From: DAITBA01 sp036824005
Lineage (GTDB): Bacteria > Pseudomonadota > Gammaproteobacteria > Burkholderiales > Rhodocyclaceae
Assembly (NCBI GenBank): GCA_036824005.1
Contig: DAITBA010000014.1
Coordinates: 1-64,000, forward strand
DNA length: 64,000 nt
Reading direction: 5' to 3'
Part shown: one piece after another, positions 29,426 to 38,727 of the stretch
How the letters are laid out: every line of letters starts with the position of its first letter
How positions within the stretch are numbered: the first letter of the stretch is position 1
Position numbers and translations under genes: made by a program
The notes under the pieces: generated by a model
Databases searched by the model: none
What the model saw: the letters and a program-made list of their open reading frames with translations, nothing else
What the model was told of the DNA's origin: nothing

Positions 29426-30148
29426 ATGGCTGATCTTCTCGTTTCCGACCTGCACCTGTGCAGCTCGCGACCCGAAACTGACAACATCTTCGCGCGTCTG
29501 CTTGCTGGACCGGCACGGCAGGCGCGCGCGCTCTACATCCTCGGCGACCTGTTCGAATACTGGGCTGGGGACGATGATCTTGCTAGCTCCCCGGGCAGCG
29601 AAACCTGTTCCCGGCTGAGGCGGTTAGCCGACAGCGGGGTTCAGATCTTCTTCATGCCGGGCAATCGCGACTTCCTGATCGGCGATGATTTCTGCCGGGC
29701 GGCCGGCGTGACGTTGCTGGCTGACCCGACGCTAGCGCGCATCGGCGGGCAGCCGACGGTTCTCATGCACGGTGACACGCTTTGCACCGACGATCATGCC
29801 TACGTGGCGTTCCGCGCCATGGTGCGCGACGACGTCTGGCGTCGGGACTTCCTCGCCAAACCACTCGCCGAGCGCAAGGCCCGCATCGAGGCCGTGCGGC
29901 AAACGAGCGAGGCCGAAAAGCAGCGAAAACCCGAAGCGATCATGGATGCCAATGCCGACGCCATCGCCAGTGCCTTTCGCCGCCATGGCTACGCACGCCT
30001 CATCCACGGTCACACACACCGGCCGGCACGACACTGGCATGACGTAGACGGCCGCCGTTGCGAACGTTGGGTACTCGCCGCCTGGTTCGACGGCGGCAGC
30101 TATCTCCATTGCGACGGACACGGCTGCCGGGCCGTCACGCTTGCCTGA
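29426..30148 (+). CDS. lpxH: UDP-2,3-diacylglucosamine diphosphatase
   Basis: 240 residues. Calcineurin-like metal ligands SDLHL (Asp8, His10), GDLFEYW, GNRDF, MHGD and HGHTHRPA. It cleaves UDP-diacylglucosamine to lipid X and UMP in lipid A synthesis, at the inner face of the membrane. It follows ppiB by 34 bases, and ppiB-lpxH is a common proteobacterial pair. Confidence 0.97.
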   Translation: MADLLVSDLHLCSSRPETDNIFARLLAGPARQARALYILGDLFEYWAGDDDLASSPGSETCSRLRRLADSGVQIFFMPGNRDFLIGDDFCRAAGVTLLADPTLARIGGQPTVLMHGDTLCTDDHAYVAFRAMVRDDVWRRDFLAKPLAERKARIEAVRQTSEAEKQRKPEAIMDANADAIASAFRRHGYARLIHGHTHRPARHWHDVDGRRCERWVLAAWFDGGSYLHCDGHGCRAVTLA

Positions 30149-30249
30149 CAGGCATGGACGGGACTTCAACACGGTTGGCGAACGAGCGGCGGCAGTGCCA
30201 TGGCGCATGCGCCGGCCCATTCTACTTCACTGGCATATGAGGTGTACTG

Positions 30250-31422
30250 TTAGATCTGCGCCAGGCCGCGCCACAGGTCCGCCTGAAGGTCGCTCGCCGC
30301 CTCCAGGCCCACGGCGATGCGCAGGAGATTCTCGCCGATACCTGACGCCGCACGCGCTTCCGGGGAGATCCTGCCATGAGTGGTGCTTGCCGGATGGGTG
30401 ATGGTGGTCTTCGTGTCGCCGAGATTGGCAGTGATAGAGAGCAGTCGCGTGGCATCGACTACGCGCCACGCCTCTTCGCGGCTGCCGCGCACCTCGAAGG
30501 ACACTATCGCCCCGCCGCCGTGCTGCTGGCGCATCGCCAGCGCGTGCTGGGGATGCGACGGTAGCCCCGGATAGTACACGCGCGCCACTTGTGGCAGTGA
30601 CTCCAACCAGCGCGCCAGTGTCAATGCGTTGGCGGATTGCGCCTGCATCCGAACCTTCAGCGTCTCCAACCCTTTGAGGATCACCCAGGCATTGAATGGC
30701 GAGAGCGTCGGCCCCGCGGTGCGCAGGAACTTGAACAATTCCTCGGTAACCGTCTTGTTGCCGAGCACCGCCCCGCCCAGCACCCGGCCCTGGCCGTCGA
30801 GGTACTTCGTCGCCGAGTGGATGATGATGTCCGCGCCAAGCTCAATCGGGCGCTGCAGCGCAGGCGTGCAGAAACAATTGTCTACCGCGAGCAGGGCGCC
30901 AGCGCCATGGGCGACTTCGGCGACGGCGGCGATGTCGATCACTTCCATCAATGGATTGGACGGCGTTTCGATGAAGATCAGCTTAGTCTGCGGTCGCAGG
31001 GCAGCGCGGTATCCCTCAACATCGGTGGCGGCGACGAACGTCGTTTCCACGCCGAATCTGGGGAGGATGTTGCCGAAGAGCTGCTGGGTGGCGCCGAAAA
31101 TGCTGCGCGAGGCGATAATGTGATCACCGCCGCTGAGCAATGCCATTACCATGGAGAGTATGGCCGACATGCCTGACGCAGTCGCGATGCAACCCTGCGC
31201 ACCCTCCAGCGCCGCCAGTCGCTCCTGCAGCGTCGCAACCGTGGGATTGGTGAATCGGGCGTACACCATCCCCTCTTCGGCGCCGGAGAAGCGCGCCGCC
31301 GCCTGGGCAGCACTATCGAATACGAAACTGGAAGTCAGGTACAGCGCTTCGCTGTGCTCGTTGAACTGGCTGCGGTTCTGCCCGGCGCGAACCGCGAGCG
31401 TATCGAAGTCGAAGTCAGGCAT
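30250..31422 (-). CDS. metZ: O-succinylhomoserine sulfhydrylase
   Basis: 390 residues, PLP enzyme of the Cys/Met metabolism family. PLP-binding lysine in HSATKYLDGQGR, upstream ASGMSAIL and the C-terminal SLGD-type motif NLGDTKTTITHPASTTHG. It replaces the succinyl group of O-succinylhomoserine with sulfide to give homocysteine. The 5' leader carries a SAM-II aptamer and a terminator, so expression should fall when S-adenosylmethionine is plentiful. It lies downstream of purF in the same direction. Confidence 0.95.
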   Translation of the reverse strand: MPDFDFDTLAVRAGQNRSQFNEHSEALYLTSSFVFDSAAQAAARFSGAEEGMVYARFTNPTVATLQERLAALEGAQGCIATASGMSAILSMVMALLSGGDHIIASRSIFGATQQLFGNILPRFGVETTFVAATDVEGYRAALRPQTKLIFIETPSNPLMEVIDIAAVAEVAHGAGALLAVDNCFCTPALQRPIELGADIIIHSATKYLDGQGRVLGGAVLGNKTVTEELFKFLRTAGPTLSPFNAWVILKGLETLKVRMQAQSANALTLARWLESLPQVARVYYPGLPSHPQHALAMRQQHGGGAIVSFEVRGSREEAWRVVDATRLLSITANLGDTKTTITHPASTTHGRISPEARAASGIGENLLRIAVGLEAASDLQADLWRGLAQI

Positions 31423-31433
31423 TGGTCGATCCC

Positions 31434-31473
31434 GAAAAGACGAAAACCCGCCCAGCCAGAGCTGAAACGGGTT
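31434..31473 (-). terminator. Intrinsic terminator between the SAM-II aptamer and metZ
   Basis: On the minus strand AACCCG (31473-31468) pairs with CGGGTT (31450-31445), with an inner CAGC/GCTG stem, and is followed by the T-rich TTTTCGTCTTTT. It begins directly after the aptamer and ends 12 bases before the metZ start, so SAM binding may choose between termination and read-through. Confidence 0.65.
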
Positions 31474-31534
31474 CGTTTCGCTTTAGCTGAACTTTTTACG
31501 CGCCCGCAAGCTGAATTCAAATCGGCGCCAAACC
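31474..31534 (-). promoter_or_regulatory. SAM-II (SAM-alpha) riboswitch aptamer upstream of metZ
   Basis: On the minus strand GGCGCC (31529-31524) and GGGCGCG form the P1 stem. The loop has the conserved GATTTG and CTTGC, and the 3' part has CGTAAAAAGTTCAGCTAAAGC, the conserved tail of SAM-II. In the loop GAA and CTT can pair with downstream AAGTTC, which is the pseudoknot expected for this fold. SAM-II RNAs control methionine genes, including metZ/metX, mostly in alphaproteobacteria. Confidence 0.85.
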
Positions 31535-31592
31535 GGATGAGAAGTTACACCCGGACGAGCAAATGCGTCAACCGCCGGCGATCCGCTCTCGG

Positions 31593-33116
31593 CTACTCCT
31601 GCAGCACCAGATTCAGGTCCAGTTGTCCGCCGTCTGCCTCGTCGCCCAACAGCTTGGGCGCGTCACCGCGCAGCGACTCAACACGGTCGAGGTACTCCGC
31701 AGTAACGTCGCCTGTAATGTAGTAGCCGGAGAAGCAGGACGTCTCGAAACTGGAAATCGCGGGGTTCACCGCCCGCACCGACGCGATGAGCGCCTCGAGA
31801 TCCTGATAGATCAACTCGTCCGCCCCGATCTCGGCCCGGATTTCGTCCTCTGTGCGATTGGCGGCGATGAGTTCTGTGCGCGTCGGCATGTCGATGCCAT
31901 AGACATTGGGGTAGCGCACCGGCGGTGCGGCAGAGGCGAACAGCACCTTGCGCGCGCCGGCATCGCGGGCCATCTGCACGATTTCGCGGCTCGTGTTGCC
32001 GCGCACGATGGAATCGTCGACGAGCAACACGTTCTTGCCGCGGAACTCCTGGTTGATGGCGTTCAGCTTCTGCCGCACCGACTTTCGGCGCACCGACTGG
32101 CCGGGCATGATGAACGTGCGGCCGATATAGCGATTCTTCACGAACCCTTCCCGATAGGACAGATCCAGGCGGGCGGCAAGTTCCATCGCCGCCGGCCGGC
32201 TGGAATCCGGAATCGGAATCACCGTGTCGATGTCCACGTGCGGCAGGGTGTGGCGGATCTTGTCGGCGAGAAACTCGCCCATCTTGACCCGGGACTCATA
32301 CACGGAAATGCCATCCATCAGCGAGTCCGGCCGTGCGAGATAGACGTACTCGAACAAGCAAGGTGCAAGCACGGTATGCTCGGCGCACTCGCGGCTGTGA
32401 AACGCACCGTCCACGGTGATCAGCACCGCCTCCCCGGGCATTACGTCACGCAGCATCTGGAAGCCGAGCGTGTCCAGCGCCACACTCTCCGAGGCAACGA
32501 GATATTCCGGGCCCTCGTCCGTAATGTTCCGGCCGATGACCAGCGGTCGTATGCCGTACGGGTCACGAAAAGCGAGCAGCCCGTAGCCCGCGATCATCGC
32601 CACGACCGCATAGGCGCCGCGGCAACGCCGATGCACACCGGCGACGGCCTTGAATATGGTGTCCTCGTCGAGTTGGTACTTGGTCGCAGCCGCCTGCAAC
32701 TCGTGGGCGAGCACGTTCAGCAGCACCTCGGAGTCCGAGTTGGTATTAATGTGGCGCAGATCCTGCATGAACATGTCGCGCGTCAGTTGCGCGGCATTGG
32801 TCAAGTTGCCGTTGTGCGCCAGCATGATCCCGAACGGCGAGTTGACGTAGAAAGGCTGAGCCTCAGCAGAATTGAAGGCGGAGCCTGCCGTCGGATACCG
32901 GCAGTGGGCGATGCCCCAGGTGCCCTGGAGACTGCGCATGTTGCGCGTGCGGAAGACGTCGCGCACATACCCCGGGCCCTTGTGCAGGTGAAAGGTGCTG
33001 TGCTCTGCCGTGGCTATGCCTGCAGCATCCTGTCCGCGATGCTGCAACACCAGCAGCCCATCGTAGAGCAGCTGATTCACCGGCGTCTTGGCCACCACTC
33101 CGAGGATCCCACACAT
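31593..33116 (-). CDS. purF: Amidophosphoribosyltransferase
   Basis: 507 residues starting MCGILGVV; Cys2 is the glutaminase nucleophile. Ntn glutaminase half with LAHNGNLTNA, then the phosphoribosyltransferase half with the PRPP loop VLLVDDSIVRGNTS. It makes phosphoribosylamine, the first committed step of purine synthesis. It follows cvpA by seven bases, the classical pairing. Confidence 0.98.
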   Translation of the reverse strand: MCGILGVVAKTPVNQLLYDGLLVLQHRGQDAAGIATAEHSTFHLHKGPGYVRDVFRTRNMRSLQGTWGIAHCRYPTAGSAFNSAEAQPFYVNSPFGIMLAHNGNLTNAAQLTRDMFMQDLRHINTNSDSEVLLNVLAHELQAAATKYQLDEDTIFKAVAGVHRRCRGAYAVVAMIAGYGLLAFRDPYGIRPLVIGRNITDEGPEYLVASESVALDTLGFQMLRDVMPGEAVLITVDGAFHSRECAEHTVLAPCLFEYVYLARPDSLMDGISVYESRVKMGEFLADKIRHTLPHVDIDTVIPIPDSSRPAAMELAARLDLSYREGFVKNRYIGRTFIMPGQSVRRKSVRQKLNAINQEFRGKNVLLVDDSIVRGNTSREIVQMARDAGARKVLFASAAPPVRYPNVYGIDMPTRTELIAANRTEDEIRAEIGADELIYQDLEALIASVRAVNPAISSFETSCFSGYYITGDVTAEYLDRVESLRGDAPKLLGDEADGGQLDLNLVLQE

Positions 33117-33123
33117 GGCATGC

Positions 33124-33615
33124 CTACCTGTATCGAATACGCTTCGCGACCGCCTGAGGCAGCCACGGTTTCAAAGCGATCACCGCCGTTTCCAGCGGCG
33201 GTGACAGCGTCGCCTGACGCCACCAGTCCTGCTGCGGCGCCGCGGTCAGTCCCCCGGCCAGCACCAGCGCGACCACGATCGCCGCCGCGCGGGCGAGCCC
33301 GAACACGCCGCCCAGCACCCGATCGGCAGGCCCCAGCCCCACAACGCGCAGCAGCGTCTTCAGCGCCAGGCGCAATACCGCGAACGCGATCAGGACGCCG
33401 AGAAATACAACGGCAAATCCTGCCACATACTGCAGCCCCGGGTCCGCGACCCATGCCTGCAGCGCGGTGCCCACCTGTGTCGCGATCGCCCGTGCCGCGA
33501 TGAAAGCGACCACCCAGGCGACGAGCGCCAGAATCTCACTGACCACGCCACGCCACAAGCCAATCAGCAGCGAGGCCGCCGCAATCGCTAACACGACGTA
33601 GTCGAATGCCGTCAT
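33124..33615 (-). CDS. cvpA: CvpA-family membrane protein
   Basis: 163 residues with four membrane helices (starting FDYVVLAIAAASLLIGLWRG), the CvpA layout and length. In E. coli it is needed for colicin V production and for resistance to bile-type stress; its biochemical role is not established. Linked to purF here as in many bacteria. Confidence 0.95.
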   Translation of the reverse strand: MTAFDYVVLAIAAASLLIGLWRGVVSEILALVAWVVAFIAARAIATQVGTALQAWVADPGLQYVAGFAVVFLGVLIAFAVLRLALKTLLRVVGLGPADRVLGGVFGLARAAAIVVALVLAGGLTAAPQQDWWRQATLSPPLETAVIALKPWLPQAVAKRIRYR

Positions 33616-33627
33616 GCAGCGGCGTGT

Positions 33628-34428
33628 TCACGACTTTGGCATGACAATGCCGTTAGGCGCCAGGTGTTTGAGCTTCTCGCGCGCTTTCTCCGCCGAATCG
33701 CGGTTGGAAAACGGTCCGACGCGCACCCGCGTCCGAGTCCCTTCCTGGGTCTGCAATGCTTCCGTGTAGGAATTGTAGCCCTCTGCCTTGGCGCGCTCGC
33801 GCAGTTTGCTGGCGTTGGCGGCGTCGGCAAGCACGGCAAGCTGGACGATGTATTGATCACCCCCGTCCAGAATCGCCTGGGCGCGGCTCTTTTCGCCCTT
33901 GGCATCCGCCTTCCCCTCCGGCTTGTCTTCGCCTTTCGTGGGCTTCTCGGCAGTCTTCTGTTCCGGCTTGGGCACTGCCTTCTCGACCGCCTTCTCGGCA
34001 GGCTTCGTCGGCGCCTTCTCCGCCGTCTTGTCGGGGGCCTTCTCGCCGGCTGCAGGCGCCGCGGCAGCCACGGACGATGCGGCCACCCCTTGCCCAGTTT
34101 CCTTCGCGCCGGTGCCGGTAACCTTGTCGCCGCTGCCCGGACTCGGCGACGCGTCCGCCGGCGCGGTGGCGGACGCGACACCGCCCAATTGCGATTGCGA
34201 CTTGCTGTCGGCGGCAGGCGCCGAGGGTTTCACAGGAAGAATACGGGAGGTGAAGGTTCCGCTATCCTGGCTCGGGACGCGGATTTGGATGTCCTGGCTA
34301 AGCGGCTTTGGCTCCTGCTCCATCACCATGGGCAGGACGACGGCCGCCGCCGTAGCCAAAGCAATGGCGCCCACCAGACGGCGCCGGGCACGCTTCTTCA
34401 GCTCCGTCTGTGCTTCCTTGTCTGCCAT
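33628..34428 (-). CDS. dedD: SPOR-domain cell-division protein (DedD-like)
   Basis: 266 residues. Short basic cytoplasmic N-terminus (KKRARRR), one membrane helix (VGAIALATAAAVVLPMV), a long low-complexity Ala/Lys/Pro/Glu linker (about 60-185) and a C-terminal SPOR domain (YIVQLAVLADAANASKLRER, VRVGPFSNRDSAEKARE). SPOR domains bind glycan strands lacking stem peptides at the septum. folC-dedD-cvpA-purF is a conserved order. Confidence 0.93.
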   Translation of the reverse strand: MADKEAQTELKKRARRRLVGAIALATAAAVVLPMVMEQEPKPLSQDIQIRVPSQDSGTFTSRILPVKPSAPAADSKSQSQLGGVASATAPADASPSPGSGDKVTGTGAKETGQGVAASSVAAAAPAAGEKAPDKTAEKAPTKPAEKAVEKAVPKPEQKTAEKPTKGEDKPEGKADAKGEKSRAQAILDGGDQYIVQLAVLADAANASKLRERAKAEGYNSYTEALQTQEGTRTRVRVGPFSNRDSAEKAREKLKHLAPNGIVMPKS

Positions 34429-34436
34429 GGCCGACG

Positions 34437-35732
34437 TTACTTCGCCATTGCGTGCATGACGCCCGCTACGGTGAGAAATGATCCGAACACTAAAATTCTA
34501 TCACTTTCGCCTGCCTGCTCCCGCGCAGCCGCATACGCCCGTGCAGGAGTATCGAACGAGCTTGTCGCCGCGGCGAGGCCCGAGTCCGCCAGCACCCGTC
34601 TGAGCTGATCGGCACTCGCGCCGCGCGGGCCATCGAGGGACGCCAGCATCCAGCGGTCGACGCGGGCGCGCAACTGACCCACGACGCCGGCGATGTCCTT
34701 GTCGCGCAGCATGCCGAAGACCGCCCAAGTACGCGGAAAGAATCCCATGTCGCCGAGATTCGCTGCCAACGCCTGGGCTGCATGGGGATTGTGGGCGACG
34801 TCGAGAACGACCGCCGGACGTCCGGGAAGCACCTGGAAGCGGCCCGGCAGTTCCACCTCGGCAAGGCCGCGGCGGATGGCATTCATCGACACCGGCAGCA
34901 CGCTCGTCAGCGCATCGAGTGCCGCCAGCGCGACCGCGGCATTGGTCAGTTGATTGGCCCCCCGCAGCGCCGGAATGGCCAGTCCGCCCTTGCGCATGCG
35001 ATGACGTCTGCCGCCCTCGTCGCGGTCAGCATAGAACAACCACTGAACGCGATCCGCCGCCTCGACACCGAAGTCGCAGCCGAACAGCGCTAGCTTCGCG
35101 CCGATTGCCTGCGCTTGGTCGATCAGGCTTTGTGGCGGGCACGGATCACCGACGATGGCTGGTACACCGGCACGGAATATCCCCGCCTTCTCGTATCCGA
35201 TCTGCTCGCGCGTCTCACCCAGGAACTCGGTGTGATCGATGTCTACGCTCGTGACGATGGCGCAATCGGCGTCGAAGATATTTACGGCGTCGAGCCGACC
35301 ACCGAGGCCCACCTCCAGGATCACGACTTCGAGCGCCTGGGACTCGAATACCTGCCATGCCGCCAGCGTGCCGAACTCGAAGTATGTGAGCCGGGTATCG
35401 CCCCGCGCCCGCTCCACCTTCGCGAACGCATCGCACAGCATTGCGTCGCTGACCGGCTCGCCGTTGGTGCGCACGCGTTCGTTGTAGCGCAGCAGATGCG
35501 GCGAGGTGTACAGGCCCACCCGGTACCCGGCCGCCAGGAGTATGCGCTCGAGCATGGCACACACCGAACCCTTGCCGTTGGTGCCGCCGACAACGATCAC
35601 CGGCACCGCCTGCCGGCATCCGAGCGCGCGCTTCACACCGCGCACGCGCTCCAGGCCCAGCGCGATCGGCTTGGCGTGCAGGCGCTCGATGCGCGCCAGC
35701 CAGTCGTCCAGCGAATCAGGGGTAGGCAACAA
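34437..35732 (-). CDS. folC: Bifunctional dihydrofolate/folylpolyglutamate synthase
   Basis: 431 residues, Mur-ligase fold. P-loop GGTNGKGSVCAML near 49, YTSPHLLRYNERVR, and DIDHTEFLGETREQIGYEKAGI with the carbamylated-lysine region. It joins glutamate to dihydropteroate and to folates. It is read with accD (20 bases upstream) and dedD (8 bases downstream). Confidence 0.97.
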   Translation of the reverse strand: MLPTPDSLDDWLARIERLHAKPIALGLERVRGVKRALGCRQAVPVIVVGGTNGKGSVCAMLERILLAAGYRVGLYTSPHLLRYNERVRTNGEPVSDAMLCDAFAKVERARGDTRLTYFEFGTLAAWQVFESQALEVVILEVGLGGRLDAVNIFDADCAIVTSVDIDHTEFLGETREQIGYEKAGIFRAGVPAIVGDPCPPQSLIDQAQAIGAKLALFGCDFGVEAADRVQWLFYADRDEGGRRHRMRKGGLAIPALRGANQLTNAAVALAALDALTSVLPVSMNAIRRGLAEVELPGRFQVLPGRPAVVLDVAHNPHAAQALAANLGDMGFFPRTWAVFGMLRDKDIAGVVGQLRARVDRWMLASLDGPRGASADQLRRVLADSGLAAATSSFDTPARAYAAAREQAGESDRILVFGSFLTVAGVMHAMAK

Positions 35733-35752
35733 ACCTGACGACGCCAGCGCAG

Positions 35753-36613
35753 CTACGCAGCCGGCATGCGCTGGAGAAGCGTCAGCAGCGAGGCAATCCG
35801 GTCGCGCAACTGGCGTCGGTCCACGATCATATCGACGGCGCCCTTTTCGAGCAGGAACTCGGCACGCTGAAAGCCTTGGGGAAGCTTCTCTCGCACGGTC
35901 TGCTCAATGACCCGCGGACCGGCGAACCCGATCAAGGCACCCGGCTCGGCAATCACGATGTCGGCAATCATGGCGAAACTTGCCGAAACACCGCCCATGG
36001 TGGGGTCGGTCAGCACCGTGACAAAGGGCAGCCGTTGCTGTCCAAGCAGCGTAATGGCCGCGGTGGTCTTTGCCATCTGCATAAGCGAGAACAATCCCTC
36101 CTGCATCCGGGCGCCACCCGTGGCGGTAATGCAGATGAAAGGCAAATTTTGGTCGAGCGCACAGCGCACACCACGCACGAAACGCTCGCCGACGACGGAG
36201 CCCATCGACCCGCCCATGAAATCGAACTCGAACGCCGCCACCACCGCCGGAACTGTTTTAATGGCGCCCTGAATAACCACCAGGGCATCCGCCTCGTTGG
36301 TTTCGTCCGCCGCGGCGTTGAGACGCTCGGGATAGCGTTTGCTGTCCTTGAACTTCAGCGGATCGACCGGGACCACCTCGGCGCCAATCTCGAACCGCCC
36401 CTCGGGGTCGAGCAGCAGTTCGAGCCGCGCCCGCGCGCGCAGCCGGTGATGATGACCGCATTTCGGGCAAACGCTGTGATTGCTCTCCAGGTCTGAGCTG
36501 TAGAGCACGGACTCGCACGCCGGGCACTTGCACCATAGTCCTTCGGGAACCGATTTGCGTGCGCCTTCACCACGCTTGATCTTGGGCGGCAGAAGCTTCT
36601 GCAACCAGCTCAT
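35753..36613 (-). CDS. accD: Acetyl-CoA carboxylase carboxyltransferase subunit beta
   Basis: 286 residues. N-terminal zinc ribbon with Cys30, Cys33, Cys49 and Cys52, then the crotonase-like carboxyltransferase fold (ATGGARMQEGLFSLMQMAKT, TDPTMGGVSASFAM, FAGPRVIEQT). With AccA it moves the carboxyl group from biotin to acetyl-CoA, the first step of fatty-acid synthesis. Its ATG overlaps the trpA stop by four bases. Confidence 0.98.
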   Translation of the reverse strand: MSWLQKLLPPKIKRGEGARKSVPEGLWCKCPACESVLYSSDLESNHSVCPKCGHHHRLRARARLELLLDPEGRFEIGAEVVPVDPLKFKDSKRYPERLNAAADETNEADALVVIQGAIKTVPAVVAAFEFDFMGGSMGSVVGERFVRGVRCALDQNLPFICITATGGARMQEGLFSLMQMAKTTAAITLLGQQRLPFVTVLTDPTMGGVSASFAMIADIVIAEPGALIGFAGPRVIEQTVREKLPQGFQRAEFLLEKGAVDMIVDRRQLRDRIASLLTLLQRMPAA

Positions 36614-37434
36614 GACGATACCCCCACGGAGACTTCAGCGTTGTCCATCGCCTGGCGGATGCCGCGCAGGAACACACTGACTCGCGCCGCGATTTCCGGC
36701 TGCGGCGAACGCTCGATTTCCTCGATGATCCGGCTTCCGATGACCACGGCATCGGCCACGGCGGCGATACGCCGCGCACTTTCCGCGTCGCGGATGCCGA
36801 AGCCGACACCGACCGGCAGGCCGACGCCCGCCCGGATGCGCGGTATGCGCTCGGCCACCTCGGCCAAGTCGAGGTTCCCGGCGCCGGTGACGCCTTTGAG
36901 CGAAACGTAATAGATGTAACCAGCACCTACGCGCCCGACGCTGCGCCAGCGCTGCTCGTCCGAGGTGGGCGCCAGCAGAAAAATCGGATCGAGCCCATTG
37001 CTCCTGAGCAGCGCCGAGAATTCCGCGCACTCCTCTGGCGGATAGTCCACCACCAGCACCCCGTCCGCACCGGCGTCGGCCGTGGCGGCGGCAAACTGCG
37101 CCGCGCCCATCGCTTCGATAGGATTGGCGTAGCCCATGAGCACGACGGGTGTCGCGGCGTCGTGCTTGCGGAATTCATGAACCATGGCGAGCGCAGTGCG
37201 CAGGCTAGTACCATAGCTCAGCGCCTGCTCCGAGGCGCGTTGGATTGTCGGTCCGTCGGCCATTGGATCGGAGAAGGGCACGCCGAGTTCGATGATGTCG
37301 GCTCCGCCTTCGACCAGCGCGCGCATGAGCGGCAACGTCGCCGCCGGCTCCGGGAAGCCGGCGGTGATGAAGGGGATGAGCGCCTTGCGGCCCTGTTTCT
37401 TCAGCGCGGCAAAGACGCCTTCAATGCGCGACAT
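36610..37434 (-). CDS. trpA: Tryptophan synthase alpha subunit
   Basis: 274 residues, TIM barrel. Catalytic Glu in DIIELGVPFSDPMADGPTIQ, second acid in VLVVDYPPEE, and the phosphate loop VGVGFGIRDAES. It splits indole-3-glycerol phosphate to indole and glyceraldehyde 3-phosphate; indole channels to TrpB. It follows trpB by 81 bases. Confidence 0.98.
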   Translation of the reverse strand: MSRIEGVFAALKKQGRKALIPFITAGFPEPAATLPLMRALVEGGADIIELGVPFSDPMADGPTIQRASEQALSYGTSLRTALAMVHEFRKHDAATPVVLMGYANPIEAMGAAQFAAATADAGADGVLVVDYPPEECAEFSALLRSNGLDPIFLLAPTSDEQRWRSVGRVGAGYIYYVSLKGVTGAGNLDLAEVAERIPRIRAGVGLPVGVGFGIRDAESARRIAAVADAVVIGSRIIEEIERSPQPEIAARVSVFLRGIRQAMDNAEVSVGVSS

Positions 37435-37515
37435 CGTGTTCCTTCGATCCGGTTGAACACGCGCACACGTCGGTTTTCCCGCCTGCGTCGCCGAGCATGC
37501 GATCTATCTCGTCCA

Positions 37516-38727
37516 TCAAAATTGGATGCCGGAGCGCTCGGCAACGGTGTGCATGTCCTTGTCGCCCCGGCCAGAGAGATTGACCAGCAGCACGGCGTCC
37601 TTTGCCAGCGTCGGCGCGAGGCTCGCCGCATGGGCGAGCGCGTGGGAGGACTCGAGCGCCGGGATAATACCCTCGTAGTGACAGAGTGCGTGGAAGGCAG
37701 CGAGCGCCTCCTCGTCGCTCACCGTCACATACTCGGCACGCCCGCTGTCCTTGAGCCAGGCGTGCTCGGGACCAACGCCCGGATAGTCGAGACCGGCGGA
37801 GATCGAATGCGTGTCCCTGATCTGACCGTTCTCGTCCTGCAGCAGGTAGGTGCGATTGCCGTGCAGCACGCCCGGCCGACCGGCGGTCAGCGATGCCGCG
37901 TGCTGTCCCGTATTCAAACCATGCCCCGCCGCCTCGACACCGATCAGGCGCACGTCCGCCTGCTCGAGATAGGGATAGAAAATACCCATGGCATTGGACC
38001 CGCCGCCGACGCAGGCGATCACCGCATCCGGCTGGCGACCGACCAGTTCCGGCATCTGGCGCAGGCACTCGACGCCGATGACCGCCTGGAAGTCGCGAAC
38101 CATCATCGGATAAGGGTGCGGGCCGGCAACGGTGCCGATGATGTAGAACGTGTTCTCGACGTTGGTGACCCAGTCGCGCATGGCCTCGTTCAACGCGTCC
38201 TTCAGCGTGCGCGAACCGCTGTGCACCGGCACGACCTCTGCGCCCAGCAGCTTCATGCGGTAGACGTTGGCGGCCTGGCGCTTGACGTCTTCCGAGCCCA
38301 TGTAGACCACGCATTCCGTGCCGTAGCGGGCGGCCACCGTCGCCGTGGCCACGCCGTGCTGGCCGGCACCGGTTTCAGCTATGACACGCGGCTTGCCCAT
38401 GCGCCGCGCCAGCAGCGCCTGACCGATACAGTTGTTGATCTTGTGGGCGCCGGTATGGTTGAGGTCCTCGCGCTTGAGGTAGATCTGGGCACCGCCGAGC
38501 TGCTGCGACCAGCGCTGGGCGTGATAGATGGGACTAGGACGGCCGACGTAGTGTTTCAGCTCACGATCGAATTCCGCCTGAAAAGCGGCGTCGGCGCGCG
38601 CAGCGTCATACGCGCCACGCAACTGATCGAGGGCGAAAACCAGCGTCTCGGCTACAAAGACGCCGCCGTACGGGCCGAAATGCCCGTGCGCGTCCGGCAG
38701 ATTGTAGGGCAACTCAGGTTTCCCCAT
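37516..38727 (-). CDS. trpB: Tryptophan synthase beta subunit
   Basis: 403 residues. PLP lysine in NHTGAHKINN, phosphate-binding GGGSNAMG, and HGHFGPYGGVFV at the N-terminus. It condenses indole with serine. It overlaps the end of trpF by 14 bases, so translation is probably coupled. Confidence 0.98.
   Translation of the reverse strand: MGKPELPYNLPDAHGHFGPYGGVFVAETLVFALDQLRGAYDAARADAAFQAEFDRELKHYVGRPSPIYHAQRWSQQLGGAQIYLKREDLNHTGAHKINNCIGQALLARRMGKPRVIAETGAGQHGVATATVAARYGTECVVYMGSEDVKRQAANVYRMKLLGAEVVPVHSGSRTLKDALNEAMRDWVTNVENTFYIIGTVAGPHPYPMMVRDFQAVIGVECLRQMPELVGRQPDAVIACVGGGSNAMGIFYPYLEQADVRLIGVEAAGHGLNTGQHAASLTAGRPGVLHGNRTYLLQDENGQIRDTHSISAGLDYPGVGPEHAWLKDSGRAEYVTVSDEEALAAFHALCHYEGIIPALESSHALAHAASLAPTLAKDAVLLVNLSGRGDKDMHTVAERSGIQF

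Noticed and set aside
31563..33503. 646-codon open frame antisense to purF and cvpA
   Set aside because: The real genes on the other strand are unambiguous. The translation is His/Arg/Val-rich without domains, a codon-position shadow typical of GC-rich DNA.
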